Assembly (NCBI RefSeq): GCF_001267925.1
Contig: NZ_CP011409.1
Span: 2,542,001 to 2,606,000 of the forward strand
Direction: 5' to 3'
Origin: Herbaspirillum hiltneri N3
GTDB taxonomy: Bacteria; Pseudomonadota; Gammaproteobacteria; Burkholderiales; Burkholderiaceae_D
DNA: 64,000 bases
Positions 21,145 through 31,149 of this stretch are shown piece after piece. Both the position numbers and the translations under genes were made by a program. The notes under the pieces are model-generated. The model did no database searches. It saw only the letters and a program-made list of their open reading frames with translations, and was not told where the DNA came from. Numbering within the stretch: position 1 is the stretch's first letter; each line of letters opens with the position of its first letter.

Positions 21145-23697
21145 TCAGATACGCAGCGCCTTGAGCAAATCGGTTTCCAGCATGATCTGGTTGCGCGGAT
21201 GGTTGAGCGCCGCACCGTCGACCAGGAACACGTCTTCGACCCGTTCCCCGAGCGTCATCACCTTGGCCGTGTGCAAGTTGATCTTGTACTTGGCGAGGAT
21301 GTTGGAAATCGTGTAGAGCAGGCCGTTGCGATCGTTGGCGGACACCGACAGCAGGTAATACTGGCCGCGTTCATCGGGACGCAGGTCGACCGACGGATTG
21401 ATCGGGAAGGTGCGCGACAGGCGCGACAAGCGACCCTTCGCCGGTGCCGGCAGCGGGCTGTCGGATTGCAGCAGGTGCGCCAGTTCATGCTCGATCAGGT
21501 TGATGATGTCGCGGTAATTCTTGGCGAACACCGGCGCGCTGATGAGGAAGGCATCGAGCGCGTAATTGGTCTTGGTGGTGTGGATCTTGGCGTCCAGAAT
21601 GCTGAAATTCTTTTCGTCGAAATAGCTGCAGATGCGCGCGAACAGATCGGGCTGGTCAGGCGTGTATACCGCGACCTGCACGCCTTCGCCGATCGGCGCC
21701 AGGCGGCATTTGACGAGCGGCACCTTGCTGTCCATCTTGTCGTAGAACGAGCGCGTCTGCCAGGCGATGTCGGACGCGTCGAGGCGCAGGAAATAGGCGA
21801 CATCGAGCTGGCGCCAGAAGTTTTCATGGGCGTCTGCCGGCAGGCCGTACAGGCGCAGCGTCTTGATCGCTTCCTGCTGTGTGTTCTTGAGCTCGCGGTC
21901 GGCGGAGGGCGCTTCGCCGCCCAGCACGCGCAAGGTCATGCGGTACAGGTCTTCCAGCAGCTTGCCTTTCCAGGCGTTCCAGACCTTCGGGCTGGTGCCG
22001 CGGATATCGGCCACGGTCAGCAAGTACAAGGCGGTCAGGTGGCGTTCGTCCTTGACCGAGTCGGCGAATTGCTGGATCACGTCAGGGTCCGACAAGTCCT
22101 GTTTTTGCGCAACTTGCGACATGGTCAGGTGGTGCTCGACCAGGAACACCACGAGTTCGGTGTTCGCTTCCGAAATGCCGTGCTGCACACAGAATTGACG
22201 CGCATCGGCCATGCCCAGTTTGGAGTGGTCGCCGCCACGGCCTTTGGCGATGTCATGGAACAGCGCAGCCACGTACAAGATCCATGGCTGTGCGAAGTTG
22301 GCCATCAACTGGCTGCAGAACGGGTATTCGTGCGCGTGTTCGCTCATCGTGAAGCGGCGCACGTTGCGCACCACCATCAGGATGTGCTGGTCGACCGTGT
22401 AGACGTGGAACAGGTCGTGCTGCATCTGGCCGACGATACGGCGGAAGTTGGGCAGGTAACGGCCCAGCACGCTGGTCTGGTTCATCCGGCGCAGCGCGTG
22501 CATGATGCCGCGCTTGCCCTGCAGGATCTGCATGAACAGCGCATGGTTGGCCGGATCGGCGCGGAAGGCGTTGTCGATCTTGAAGCGAGCATGCCACAGC
22601 GCGCGCATGGTGCGCGCCGACATGTCCTTGAGTTCCTGGTGCTGGGCCAGCACCAGGAAGACTTCCAGCATGGCCGACGGCGTGTCTTCGAAGACGTTGT
22701 CGTGGGCGATGTCGAGGAAGCCGTTGAGTTCGTTGAAGCGCTCGTTGATCTTTTGCGGGATGACGTCCTGCGGGAACAGTTGCGCTTCGATGTTTTGCAG
22801 CAGGATGGTATTGAGCTGCGTGACCGCCTTGGCGGCCCAGTAATAGCGCTGCATCAGGTATTCGCTGGCGCGGCGCGTGTCGGTGCTCTTGAAGCCGAAA
22901 CTCTCGGCGATCGGCGTCTGGATATCAAACACCAGCCTGTCTTCGCGGCGGTTGGTGTAGATGTGCAGGCGTATCCGGATGTCCTTGAAGGCGCGTTCCT
23001 TCTGCGTCAGCTGGCGCGCTTCGGTTGCGGTCAGCAGGCCGCGCTGGGCCAGCTTGCTCCAGGAGTCACCCAGGCCTGCCGCCTTGGCCACCCACAGGAT
23101 CACCTGCAGGTCGCGCAGGCCGCCCGGGCTTTCCTTGCAGTTCGGTTCCAGGCTGTAGGGCGTGTCTTCGTATTTGACGTGGCGCTGGCGCAGTTCCAGG
23201 GTTTTCGCCAGAAAGAAGGCGCGCGGATCCATGGCCGCCTGGCACTTCACCTGCAGCAGCTGGAACAAGGTCTTGTTGCCGGTCACCAGGCGCGCTTCCA
23301 GCAGGCTGGTCTGCACCGTGATGTCGGCGGCCGATTCGCTCATGCATTCGTCGATGGTGCGGATGCTGTGGCCGATCTCAAGGCCGATGTCCCAGAATAG
23401 CTGCACCAGCGATTCCAGCTTTTCCTGCATGGCCTTGCCGGGCGTTTCGTCGAGCAGGATCAGGACGTCGACGTCGGAATGCGGAAACAGTTCGCCACGT
23501 CCGTAGCCGCCGACCGCGACCAGGGCGATGTCGCGCGGCAAGTCGCATTTTTCCCAGGCTTCGGTGAGTGCAGCGTCGACATTGCGGCGCAGTTGCGTCA
23601 ACAGGTGGTCGGTCTTGCCGTCAGCCTGGAAGGCTTCAATCGCTTCCTGGCGCTTTGCTTTGAGTTGCTTTTTTAAGGTGACGGCAAGGGAGGGCAT
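21145..23697 (-). CDS. glnD: Bifunctional PII uridylyltransferase / uridylyl-removing enzyme GlnD
   Basis: An 850-residue nitrogen sensor that uridylylates PII proteins when glutamine is low and removes UMP when it is high. The nucleotidyltransferase motif is GGYGRGELFPHSDVDVLIL (63-81). A GlnD helical domain and an HD hydrolase domain (FHDIAKGRGGDHS) follow, then two C-terminal ACT domains (starting near VQVAVYTPDQPDLF and LLSVSANDRNGLLY). It lies 35 bp after map in the same direction, probably one operon. It sits 4 kb from the cyanophycin genes, a nitrogen store, but no direct link is visible in the sequence. Confidence 0.97.
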   Translation of the reverse strand: MPSLAVTLKKQLKAKRQEAIEAFQADGKTDHLLTQLRRNVDAALTEAWEKCDLPRDIALVAVGGYGRGELFPHSDVDVLILLDETPGKAMQEKLESLVQLFWDIGLEIGHSIRTIDECMSESAADITVQTSLLEARLVTGNKTLFQLLQVKCQAAMDPRAFFLAKTLELRQRHVKYEDTPYSLEPNCKESPGGLRDLQVILWVAKAAGLGDSWSKLAQRGLLTATEARQLTQKERAFKDIRIRLHIYTNRREDRLVFDIQTPIAESFGFKSTDTRRASEYLMQRYYWAAKAVTQLNTILLQNIEAQLFPQDVIPQKINERFNELNGFLDIAHDNVFEDTPSAMLEVFLVLAQHQELKDMSARTMRALWHARFKIDNAFRADPANHALFMQILQGKRGIMHALRRMNQTSVLGRYLPNFRRIVGQMQHDLFHVYTVDQHILMVVRNVRRFTMSEHAHEYPFCSQLMANFAQPWILYVAALFHDIAKGRGGDHSKLGMADARQFCVQHGISEANTELVVFLVEHHLTMSQVAQKQDLSDPDVIQQFADSVKDERHLTALYLLTVADIRGTSPKVWNAWKGKLLEDLYRMTLRVLGGEAPSADRELKNTQQEAIKTLRLYGLPADAHENFWRQLDVAYFLRLDASDIAWQTRSFYDKMDSKVPLVKCRLAPIGEGVQVAVYTPDQPDLFARICSYFDEKNFSILDAKIHTTKTNYALDAFLISAPVFAKNYRDIINLIEHELAHLLQSDSPLPAPAKGRLSRLSRTFPINPSVDLRPDERGQYYLLSVSANDRNGLLYTISNILAKYKINLHTAKVMTLGERVEDVFLVDGAALNHPRNQIMLETDLLKALRI

Positions 23698-23732
23698 AGA
23701 AATCCGGTCGATGGATCAGGCAGGGAGGCGGA

Positions 23733-24557
23733 TCAGGCGAGGGCAGGGGCCGCTTGCAGGATGAAGGCCGGTGGCGCGGGCATGCCGGGCGATACCGTCA
23801 GTACTTCGAATCCGGTCTCGGTCACCAGCACGGTGTGTTCCCATTGCGCCGACAGGCTGCGATCCTTGGTCTTGATAGTCCAGCCGTCGCCCATCTCGCG
23901 GATTTCGCGGCGGCCGGCGTTGATCATCGGTTCTACCGTGAAGATCATCCCGGCTTCGAGTTTCTCCAGTGTGCCGGGGCGGCCGTAATGCAGCACTTGC
24001 GGTTCTTCGTGGAAAACCTTGCCGATGCCGTGGCCGCAGAACTCGCGCACCACGCTGTAGCCGGCTTTTTCCGCATGCTGCTGGATCACGTGGCCGATGT
24101 CGCCCAGATGTGCTCCGGCCTTGATCTTGGAAATGCCGAGCCACATGCACTCGTAGGTGATTTCGGTCAGGCGGCGCGCCAGGATCGATGGTTCGCCGAT
24201 GAAGAACATGCGGCTGGTGTCGCCGTGGTAACCGTTCTTGATCACGGTGATGTCGATGTTCAGGACGTCGCCGTTCTTCATGACCTTGTCACCGGGAATG
24301 CCGTGGCAAATGATGTCGTTGAGCGACGTGCAGATCGCCTTCGGGTACGGCGTATAGCCTGGCGGACAGTAGTTCAGCGGCGCCGGAATGGTGTCCTGCA
24401 CATTGGTCATGTACTCGTGGCACAGGCGGTCAAGTTCGCCGGTGGTGGTGCCAGCCTTGACGAAGGGCGCAATGTAATCGAGCACTTCGGCGGCCAGTTT
24501 GCCGGCCACGCGCATGCCTTCGATGTCTTCGGCGGTTTTGATGGAGATGGAGCCCAT
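23733..24557 (-). CDS. map: Type I methionine aminopeptidase
   Basis: A 274-residue enzyme that removes the initiator methionine after deformylation. All five metal ligands can be placed: Asp102 (NIDIT), Asp113 (HGDTS), His176 (GHGIGK), Glu209 (TVEPM) and Glu240 (WEHT). The C-terminus carries about 12 extra hydrophobic, Ala/Pro-rich residues. The ATG at 24557 starts MGSISIKTAEDIEGMRVAGK. It is divergent from rpsB, the common arrangement in proteobacteria. Confidence 0.97.
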   Translation of the reverse strand: MGSISIKTAEDIEGMRVAGKLAAEVLDYIAPFVKAGTTTGELDRLCHEYMTNVQDTIPAPLNYCPPGYTPYPKAICTSLNDIICHGIPGDKVMKNGDVLNIDITVIKNGYHGDTSRMFFIGEPSILARRLTEITYECMWLGISKIKAGAHLGDIGHVIQQHAEKAGYSVVREFCGHGIGKVFHEEPQVLHYGRPGTLEKLEAGMIFTVEPMINAGRREIREMGDGWTIKTKDRSLSAQWEHTVLVTETGFEVLTVSPGMPAPPAFILQAAPALA

Positions 24558-24945
24558 AAAGTTTGTCGCAATTCGCTAAAAATCGTTAAGTGGAGATTAT
24601 AGACGAGGGCAGGCGGTTCTGTCGGCGCGGATTGGCCGCGCGGCGCGGGCAAAAGCTAATGAAAACAATGCTTTCGGCGCTTGAATGGATTCTCCGGATG
24701 AGGTAGAATGCTCGGCTAACTTGAGTCACTCAGGTTGGAAAGCGAGTTTTTGCAGCAATTTCGGCTGTTTGCGCCGTTTGATGCAGGTGGTTGATGCAGA
24801 TCTTGCTTTGGTGAAATAAGTAGTGAAATAAATAAGTTGTTGTTAATTTTGAATCGCGAATCCGTTCGCAAAGGGTGTCCGGGCAACAGTTGATCTGTCC
24901 TCCCGGATGGCCGAATGGATTCCAGACCTAACCCTGGAGAAATTT
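24558..24945. other. Divergent map/rpsB region with long rpsB leader
   Basis: 388 bp without a gene. It holds the rpsB promoter (24681-24709) and a leader of about 230 nt with two hairpins. One is GCGAA/TTCGC (24856-24860 with 24865-24869). The other is TCCGGG/CCCGGA (24878-24883 with 24902-24907, extendable by two G-U pairs), ending about 40 nt before the start codon. Confidence 0.6.
24681..24709 (+). promoter_or_regulatory. rpsB-tsf promoter
   Basis: TTGAAT, 17 bp, TAGAAT: five of six consensus bases at -10, four of six at -35 and ideal spacing. The expected start site is near 24716. Confidence 0.75.
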
Positions 24946-25695
24946 ATGTCCGTAACTATGCGCGAAATGCTGGAAGCAGGTGTCCACTTCGGTCACCAAA
25001 CACGCTTCTGGAACCCAAAGATGGCCCCGTTTATCTTCGGTCATCGCAACAAGATTCATATCGTCAACCTGGAAAAGACCCTGGGCATGTATCAGGAAGC
25101 GCTGAAGTACGTGCGCCAACTGTCGTCCAACCGCGGCACTATCCTGTTTGTCGGCACCAAGCGTCAAGCACGCGACACCATCGCAGCTGAAGCACAACGC
25201 GCAGGCGTTCCTTACGTCGACCAACGTTGGTTGGGCGGCATGCTGACCAACTTCAAGACCATCAAGACATCGATCAAGCGTCTGAAGGACATGGAAGCCG
25301 CCATCGCCGACGGTTCCAACGAAAAGCTGAGCAAGAAGGAAGCACTGCTGTTCAGCCGCGAACAAGAAAAGCTGCAAAAGGCAATCGGCGGCATCAAGGA
25401 TATGGGCGGCATTCCTGACGCCATCTTCGTGATCGACGTCGGCTACCACAAGGGCGCCATCACCGAAGCCGCCAAGCTGGGCATCCCGGTCATCGGCGTG
25501 GTCGATACCAACCACTCCCCGGAAGGCGTGACTTACATCATTCCAGGTAACGACGATTCCGCCAAGGCAATCGCTCTGTACGCTCGCGGTGTTGCTGACG
25601 CGATCCTGGAAGGCCGTGCCAATGCAGTGAACGAAGTTGTCGAAGCCGTCAAAAACGGCGGCGACGAATTCGTCGAAGTGAACGAACAGGCTTAA
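24946..25695 (+). CDS. rpsB: 30S ribosomal protein S2
   Basis: A 249-residue small-subunit protein, beginning [26 protein letters not shown] and carrying the family segments [10 protein letters not shown] and [17 protein letters not shown] lies upstream of the ATG at 24946; an in-frame GTG or ATG further up is not supported. It is followed by tsf, with a terminator-like hairpin between. Confidence 0.98.
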   Translation: MSVTMREMLEAGVHFGHQTRFWNPKMAPFIFGHRNKIHIVNLEKTLGMYQEALKYVRQLSSNRGTILFVGTKRQARDTIAAEAQRAGVPYVDQRWLGGMLTNFKTIKTSIKRLKDMEAAIADGSNEKLSKKEALLFSREQEKLQKAIGGIKDMGGIPDAIFVIDVGYHKGAITEAAKLGIPVIGVVDTNHSPEGVTYIIPGNDDSAKAIALYARGVADAILEGRANAVNEVVEAVKNGGDEFVEVNEQA

Positions 25696-25737
25696 TTTGC
25701 CTGCAGCGCCCGTGGAGACTCATCTGCGGGCGAAAAG

Positions 25738-25782
25738 AAAAGGGGTAACAGCGAGAGTTAGCGCAGTTCGCCCCTTTTTTTT
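25738..25782 (+). terminator. Terminator or attenuator between rpsB and tsf
   Basis: AAAAGGGG (25738-25745) pairs with CCCCTTTT (25771-25778). The 25-nt loop can fold further, and the T-run reaches 25782. As tsf has no obvious promoter of its own, partial read-through is likely. Confidence 0.75.
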
Positions 25783-25850
25783 GAGTAAATTGATCGAATT
25801 CCCGATGTGACGTCCCGATGACGGCATGTCAACTTAGTTAGGAGAAACAT

Positions 25851-26735
25851 ATGGCGGCAATTACCGCAGCACTGGTAGGCGAACTGCGCGCGAAGACCGA
25901 CGCGCCGATGATGGAATGCAAGAAGGCACTGACCGAAGCCGAAGGCGACATGGTCCGCGCTGAAGAAATCCTGCGCGTAAAACTGGGCAGCAAGGCATCC
26001 AAGGCTTCTTCCCGCATCACTTCGGAAGGCGTTGTCGCAACGTATATCGCCGGCGGCGTCGGCGCCCTGGTGGAAATCAACTGCGAAACCGACTTCGTCA
26101 CCAAGAACGATGAATTTATCGCTCTGGCAAACGCTGTTGCCAAAGTGATCGCAGAAAAGAATCCTGCCGATCTGGCCGCATTGGCTGCACTGCCACTGGG
26201 CGACAAGACAGTTGAAGAAACACGTACCGAGCTGATCGGTCGCATCGGCGAAAACATGTCGATCCGTCGCTTCCAACGCTTCGAGACAACCGGCAAGCTG
26301 GTGTCTTACCTGCACGGCACACGCATCGGTGTGGTCGTCGAGTTCGACGGCGCCGACGAGCAAGTCGGCAAGGACGTCGCCATGCACATCGCCGCGATGA
26401 AGCCGGTTGCGCTGTCGTCGGATCAGGTGCCTGCAGATCTGATCGAAAAAGAGCGTTCGGTTGCTTCCCTGAAGGCTGCCGAATCTGGCAAGCCGGCCGA
26501 TATCGTCGCCAAGATGGTGGACGGCTCGGTGCAGAAGTACCTGAAGGAAGTATCGCTGTTCAACCAGTCGTTCGTGAAGAACGACAAGCAAACCGTTGAA
26601 CAAATGCTCAAGGCGGCGAATACCTCCGTCAAGTCGTTCAGCATGTTCGTGGTTGGTGAAGGCATCGAGAAGAAACAGGATGACTTCGCAGCCGAGGTGG
26701 CAGCCCAGGTTGCTGCCGCCAAGCAAGCGCAGTAA
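25851..26735 (+). CDS. tsf: Elongation factor Ts
   Basis: A 294-residue nucleotide exchange factor for EF-Tu. The N-terminal UBA-like domain ([20 protein letters not shown]) and the conserved [12 protein letters not shown] segment are clear, followed by the core subdomains. A TTAGGAGAAACAT Shine-Dalgarno region precedes the ATG. A strong terminator follows. Confidence 0.98.
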   Translation: MAAITAALVGELRAKTDAPMMECKKALTEAEGDMVRAEEILRVKLGSKASKASSRITSEGVVATYIAGGVGALVEINCETDFVTKNDEFIALANAVAKVIAEKNPADLAALAALPLGDKTVEETRTELIGRIGENMSIRRFQRFETTGKLVSYLHGTRIGVVVEFDGADEQVGKDVAMHIAAMKPVALSSDQVPADLIEKERSVASLKAAESGKPADIVAKMVDGSVQKYLKEVSLFNQSFVKNDKQTVEQMLKAANTSVKSFSMFVVGEGIEKKQDDFAAEVAAQVAAAKQAQ

Positions 26736-26747
26736 GCAACAAGGAAG

Positions 26748-26770
26748 CGGGCCGAGAGGCCCGTTTTTTT
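26748..26770 (+). terminator. Terminator after tsf
   Basis: CGGGCC (26748-26753) and GGCCCG (26758-26763) enclose a GAGA tetraloop, followed by seven Ts. Confidence 0.92.
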
Positions 26771-26964
26771 AAGCCTGTCGGAACTTTCGACTGGTTTCAG
26801 GGACTTTGGATAAGATTTGTCAGGTCGATGGCCAGGCATTTCAACATGTAACCAAATCCCGGCAGCAGAGTACGGCAGCATACAATGGCGTCCTTTCCTT
26901 ACAGCAGCAAGAGGCAAGGCGCACGGAATTACAAGTCAATCGGATAGCAAACGGAGCCCAGCAC

Positions 26965-27681
26965 ATGACGACACCAGCTTACAAGCGCGTACTCCTCAAA
27001 CTTTCCGGCGAAGCCCTCATGGGCGACGATGCCTACGGCATCAACCGCGCCACCATCGAGCGCATGGTCGCCGACGTGGCGGAAGTAACCCAATTGGGCG
27101 TCGAACTGGCGATCGTGATCGGCGGCGGCAATATCTTCCGCGGCGTCGCACCTGGAGCGCAGGGCATGGACCGCGCCACGGCCGATTACATGGGCATGCT
27201 GGCAACGGTCATGAACTCGCTCGCGCTGGCCGACGCCATGCGCCAGGCCGGCCTCACGGCACGCGTCATGTCCGCAATCGCCATCGAACAGGTGGTCGAG
27301 CCTTACGTTCGCCCCAAGGCGCTGCAATACCTCGAAGAAGGCAAGGTCGTGGTGTTCGCCGCCGGCACAGGCAACCCATTCTTCACCACCGATACCGCAG
27401 CGGCGTTGCGCGGCTCGGAAATCGGCGCCCAGATCGTGCTGAAGGCCACCAAGGTCGACGGCGTCTACACCGCCGATCCCAAGAAGGATCCGGCTGCCAC
27501 ACGCTACAGCACCATCACCTTCGACGAAGCGATTTCCAAGCACCTGCAGGTCATGGACGCCACCGCATTCGCGTTGTGCCGCGACCAGAAACTGCCGATC
27601 AAGGTGTTTTCCATCGTCAAGCCCGGTGCGCTCAAGCGCGTAGTCCTGGGCGAGGATGAAGGCACGCTGGTCCACGTATAA
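26965..27681 (+). CDS. pyrH: UMP kinase
   Basis: A 238-residue kinase that converts UMP to UDP, of the amino-acid-kinase fold. The N-terminal [13 protein letters not shown] and GGGNIFRG motifs and the later [16 protein letters not shown] and [12 protein letters not shown] are typical. The ATG at 26965 has GGAG 9 bases upstream. It lies after the tsf terminator, so it probably has its own promoter, which I could not place securely. frr follows by 50 bp. Confidence 0.97.
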   Translation: MTTPAYKRVLLKLSGEALMGDDAYGINRATIERMVADVAEVTQLGVELAIVIGGGNIFRGVAPGAQGMDRATADYMGMLATVMNSLALADAMRQAGLTARVMSAIAIEQVVEPYVRPKALQYLEEGKVVVFAAGTGNPFFTTDTAAALRGSEIGAQIVLKATKVDGVYTADPKKDPAATRYSTITFDEAISKHLQVMDATAFALCRDQKLPIKVFSIVKPGALKRVVLGEDEGTLVHV

Positions 27682-27731
27682 ATTCACGTTTCCGAACACT
27701 GTTACAAATTGGTTTTAGATAGGAGAGCAGC

Positions 27732-28292
27732 ATGACCATCGCTGACGTCAAGAAAAACACCGAACAAAAAATGAGCAAGTCGATCGACTCGCTGCGCGCC
27801 GACCTGGCCAAGGTGCGTACCGGTCGCGCCCACACGGGCATCCTGGATCACGTCCAGGTGGAGTACTACGGCTCGCCGACGCAACTGTCGCAAGTCGCCA
27901 ATCTGACGCTGATCGACGCCCGTACCATCGGCGTCCAGCCGTTTGACAAGAAGATGCTGGCCGTCATCGAGAAGGCTATCCGTGAAGCCGACCTGGGCCT
28001 CAATCCGGCGACTCAGGGCGATTTGATCCGTGTGCCGACACCGGCGCTGACCGAAGAACGCCGCAAGGAAATGGTCAAGCTGGTCAAGGGCGAAGCCGAA
28101 GACACCAAGATCTCGATCCGCAACATCCGTCGCGACGCGAACGAAAGCCTGAAGAAGCTCGTCAAGGACAAAGTTTGCTCCGAAGACGACGAGCGCCGTG
28201 GTCAGGAAGATATCCAGAAACTGACCGACAAGTTCGTCGCCGAAGTCGACAAGCTAGTGGTCGAAAAAGAAAAAGAAGTGTTGACGGTGTAA
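27732..28292 (+). CDS. frr: Ribosome recycling factor
   Basis: A 186-residue tRNA-shaped protein that splits post-termination ribosomes with EF-G. The segments [21 protein letters not shown] and [18 protein letters not shown] are characteristic. TAGGAG lies 6 bases before the ATG. It is the family's usual length and position between pyrH and uppS. Confidence 0.98.
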   Translation: MTIADVKKNTEQKMSKSIDSLRADLAKVRTGRAHTGILDHVQVEYYGSPTQLSQVANLTLIDARTIGVQPFDKKMLAVIEKAIREADLGLNPATQGDLIRVPTPALTEERRKEMVKLVKGEAEDTKISIRNIRRDANESLKKLVKDKVCSEDDERRGQEDIQKLTDKFVAEVDKLVVEKEKEVLTV

Positions 28293-28385
28293 GCGCGTTA
28301 TCGCTGTTGTTTATGCGATGATGAAGGGATCGGCTGCGTTTCGGGCTGATGTCGACATCATCGCGCATCTGGATTTTTACACTGT

Positions 28386-29144
28386 ATGACTCATAAAAGC
28401 TCAACCCAGGCGGTGCCCCAGGTTTCATCGGTGCCGCGCCACGTCGCCATCATCATGGATGGCAATGGACGTTGGGCGACCAAACGCTTCCTGCCGCGTG
28501 TGGCGGGGCATGTCAAGGGCGTCGATGCCGTGCGCGACATCGTCGAGGCATGTTCCCAGCGCGGCATCGAATACCTGACGCTGTTTGCCTTCAGCTCCGA
28601 GAACTGGCGCCGTCCGGCCGATGAAGTATCGCTGCTGATGCGCCTGTTCATGACGGCGCTGGAGCGCGAGGTCAGCAAGATGCACGCCAACGGCATTCGT
28701 CTGCGCGTAGTCGGCGACCTCAGCCGTTTTGACGCCAAGCTGCAGGACATGGTGGCCAAGGCCGAGGCGCAGACCGCCGGCAACACGCGTCTGACGCTGA
28801 CCATCTGCGCCAATTACGGCGGCCGCTGGGACATCATGCAGGCGGTCGGCAAGATGCTTCGCGAGCAGCCCGGCGCGACCGATTTTTCCGAAGAGCAGTT
28901 GACTCCCCATCTGGCGATGGCTTACGCGCCCGAACCGGATCTGTTCGTCCGCACCGGTGGCGAAGAGCGCATTTCCAATTTCCTACTGTGGCAACTGGCC
29001 TATAGCGAACTGTATTTCACCGAAACGTACTGGCCCGATTTCGATGGGGCCGAGCTGGACAAGGCGATCGAGTCGTATCGCCAGCGCGAGCGGCGCTTCG
29101 GTCGGACCAGCGAGCAATTGGTCGAGCAGAAAAAGGCTTCCTGA
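28386..29144 (+). CDS. uppS: Undecaprenyl (isoprenyl) diphosphate synthase
   Basis: A 252-residue cis-prenyltransferase that builds undecaprenyl diphosphate, the lipid carrier for peptidoglycan and O-antigen. The catalytic [13 protein letters not shown] places Asp25; [11 protein letters not shown] and [20 protein letters not shown] are the other signatures. Its TGA overlaps the cdsA ATG by one base, so the two are tightly coupled. Confidence 0.97.
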   Translation: MTHKSSTQAVPQVSSVPRHVAIIMDGNGRWATKRFLPRVAGHVKGVDAVRDIVEACSQRGIEYLTLFAFSSENWRRPADEVSLLMRLFMTALEREVSKMHANGIRLRVVGDLSRFDAKLQDMVAKAEAQTAGNTRLTLTICANYGGRWDIMQAVGKMLREQPGATDFSEEQLTPHLAMAYAPEPDLFVRTGGEERISNFLLWQLAYSELYFTETYWPDFDGAELDKAIESYRQRERRFGRTSEQLVEQKKAS

Positions 29145-29959
29145 TGCTAAAAACGCGTGTCATCACGGCGTTGGTTCTCCTGGCAATCTTATTGCCTGTA
29201 CTCTTCCTGAATAATTTTTTTGCTTTTGCTACCGTCACGGTGGCGTTCTTCGCTGCCGGCGCCTGGGAAAGCTTGCGGCTGTTCCGCTATTCGCGCGCTG
29301 AGCTGTGGGCCGGTTTCTGGACGGTCGGCTACGCCGTGGTGGTGTTCGTCAGCGGCTTGCCAAGCGTACGCAGCCTGTTCGCGGTGTGCGTGGCACTGTG
29401 GGTGATCCGTTTTGTTCCCGCGCTGAAATTGGGCTTGCCGCCACTGAAGACGCCCGCCAATCGCCTGCTCAGCATTACCTATACGCTGGCCTTGCTGGGT
29501 TGCTTCATTGCCATCGTTTCCCTGTTTCAACATTCTCCGCTGTATTTGCTGTCGGTCATGGCGATTGTCTGGATTGCCGACATCGGTGCGTATTTCGCCG
29601 GGAAAGGCTTCGGCCGCCACAAGCTGGCGCCGTCGATTTCTCCGGGCAAGTCCTGGGAAGGCGCGGTCGGCGGCTGGCTGGCGGTGCTGGTTGCGGCTGC
29701 GGCGACGGTGATGTACCTGGACGGCGACACCTTCTCCGGACGGCTGTACGAGCGTTTCGGCTGGCTCGGTTTCATCGCCGTCATGAGCGTGCTGGTGGCT
29801 GCCAGCGTCGTCGGCGACCTGTTCGAATCGCAGCTCAAGCGTCGCGCCGGCTTCAAGGACAGCAGCAATTTGCTGCCGGGACATGGCGGCGTGCTGGACC
29901 GGATCGATGCGCTGATCCCCGTCCTGCCGCTGGCGGCGTTGATCGATCTCTGGTTGTAG
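29144..29959 (+). CDS. cdsA: Phosphatidate cytidylyltransferase
   Basis: A 271-residue membrane enzyme that makes CDP-diacylglycerol, the precursor of all phospholipids. It has about seven hydrophobic segments. The C-terminal signature runs [21 protein letters not shown], then [14 protein letters not shown]. The start overlaps the uppS stop as TGATG. dxr begins 7 bp downstream. Confidence 0.96.
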   Translation: MLKTRVITALVLLAILLPVLFLNNFFAFATVTVAFFAAGAWESLRLFRYSRAELWAGFWTVGYAVVVFVSGLPSVRSLFAVCVALWVIRFVPALKLGLPPLKTPANRLLSITYTLALLGCFIAIVSLFQHSPLYLLSVMAIVWIADIGAYFAGKGFGRHKLAPSISPGKSWEGAVGGWLAVLVAAAATVMYLDGDTFSGRLYERFGWLGFIAVMSVLVAASVVGDLFESQLKRRAGFKDSSNLLPGHGGVLDRIDALIPVLPLAALIDLWL

Positions 29960-29966
29960 GAGTTTC

Positions 29967-31139
29967 ATGCAGGCAATTTCCGTTCTCGGCTCCACTGGTT
30001 CCATCGGCGTTTCGACCCTGGACGTGGTCGGGCGTCACCCTGAGCGTTATCGGGTGTATGCATTGACTGCGCATTCGCGCGTTGACGAACTGGCGGCGCA
30101 ATGCCTGCGCTTCGATCCGCAGGTTGCCGTAGTCGGCACTGCCGAAGCCGCCGCCCGGCTGCAGCAAAAACTGCGTGCGCAAGGGCTGCGTACCGAGGTC
30201 GCTTACGGCCCGCAGGCGCTGTGCGATGTCGCCGGCGCAGCCGGCTGCGACATGGTCATGGCGGCGATCGTCGGTGCTGCCGGCCTGGCTTCGACGCTGG
30301 CTGCAGCACGCGCCGGCAAAAAAATTCTCCTCGCCAACAAGGAAGCGCTGGTCATGTCGGGCCAGCTACTGATCGACACGGTGGCCGAACACAAGGCCAC
30401 GCTGCTGCCGATCGACAGCGAGCACAACGCGATTTTCCAGTGCCTGCCGCACGATTTCAGGCGTTCGCTGGACGATGGCGGCATCGCCAAGATCCTGTTG
30501 ACGGCATCCGGCGGACCTTTCCTCAAGCGGGCGGTCGAAACGCTCGACAGCGTCACGCCGGACGAGGCGGTGGCACATCCGAAGTGGGTCATGGGCCGCA
30601 AGATCTCGGTCGACTCCGCGACCATGATGAACAAGGGGCTGGAGGTCATCGAGGCGCACTGGCTGTTCGGTGCGCCGGCAGACCGGATCGAAGTCATGAT
30701 TCATCCGCAGAGCGTGATCCATTCGATGGTGTCCTACATCGACGGCTCGGTGCTGGCGCAACTGGGCAATCCCGACATGCGTACGCCCATCGCCAATGCC
30801 ATGGCCTACCCGGAACGCATCGCCTCCGGGGTGGCCCAGCTGGATCTGGCGCAGATCGGCCAACTATTTTTCGAACGTCCCGACCTGGCGCGTTTTCCGT
30901 GTCTCAAACTGGCGTATGATGCACTGCACGCCGGTGGCAGCTCGGCGGCGATCCTCAACGCCGCCAACGAAGTTGCCGTGGAGGCATTCCTGAATCAGGA
31001 AATCGGCTTCCGCATGATCGATCAAGTGATCGCTCGTGTCATGGATAAGCTGCCCCACGGTCCGGTCACCGATATCGATGCGCTGATCGAGCAGGACAAG
31101 ATCGCGCGTTCCGTGGCGCAATCCTGCCTGACTCTATGA
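29967..31139 (+). CDS. dxr: 1-deoxy-D-xylulose 5-phosphate reductoisomerase
   Basis: A 390-residue NADPH enzyme of the non-mevalonate isoprenoid pathway. The N-terminal [13 protein letters not shown] binds [17 protein letters not shown] and [14 protein letters not shown] carry metal and substrate residues, and [21 protein letters not shown] is the family hallmark. It supplies precursors for the uppS product two genes upstream. Confidence 0.97.
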   Translation: MQAISVLGSTGSIGVSTLDVVGRHPERYRVYALTAHSRVDELAAQCLRFDPQVAVVGTAEAAARLQQKLRAQGLRTEVAYGPQALCDVAGAAGCDMVMAAIVGAAGLASTLAAARAGKKILLANKEALVMSGQLLIDTVAEHKATLLPIDSEHNAIFQCLPHDFRRSLDDGGIAKILLTASGGPFLKRAVETLDSVTPDEAVAHPKWVMGRKISVDSATMMNKGLEVIEAHWLFGAPADRIEVMIHPQSVIHSMVSYIDGSVLAQLGNPDMRTPIANAMAYPERIASGVAQLDLAQIGQLFFERPDLARFPCLKLAYDALHAGGSSAAILNAANEVAVEAFLNQEIGFRMIDQVIARVMDKLPHGPVTDIDALIEQDKIARSVAQSCLTL

Positions 31140-31149
31140 TTTCTACGTC

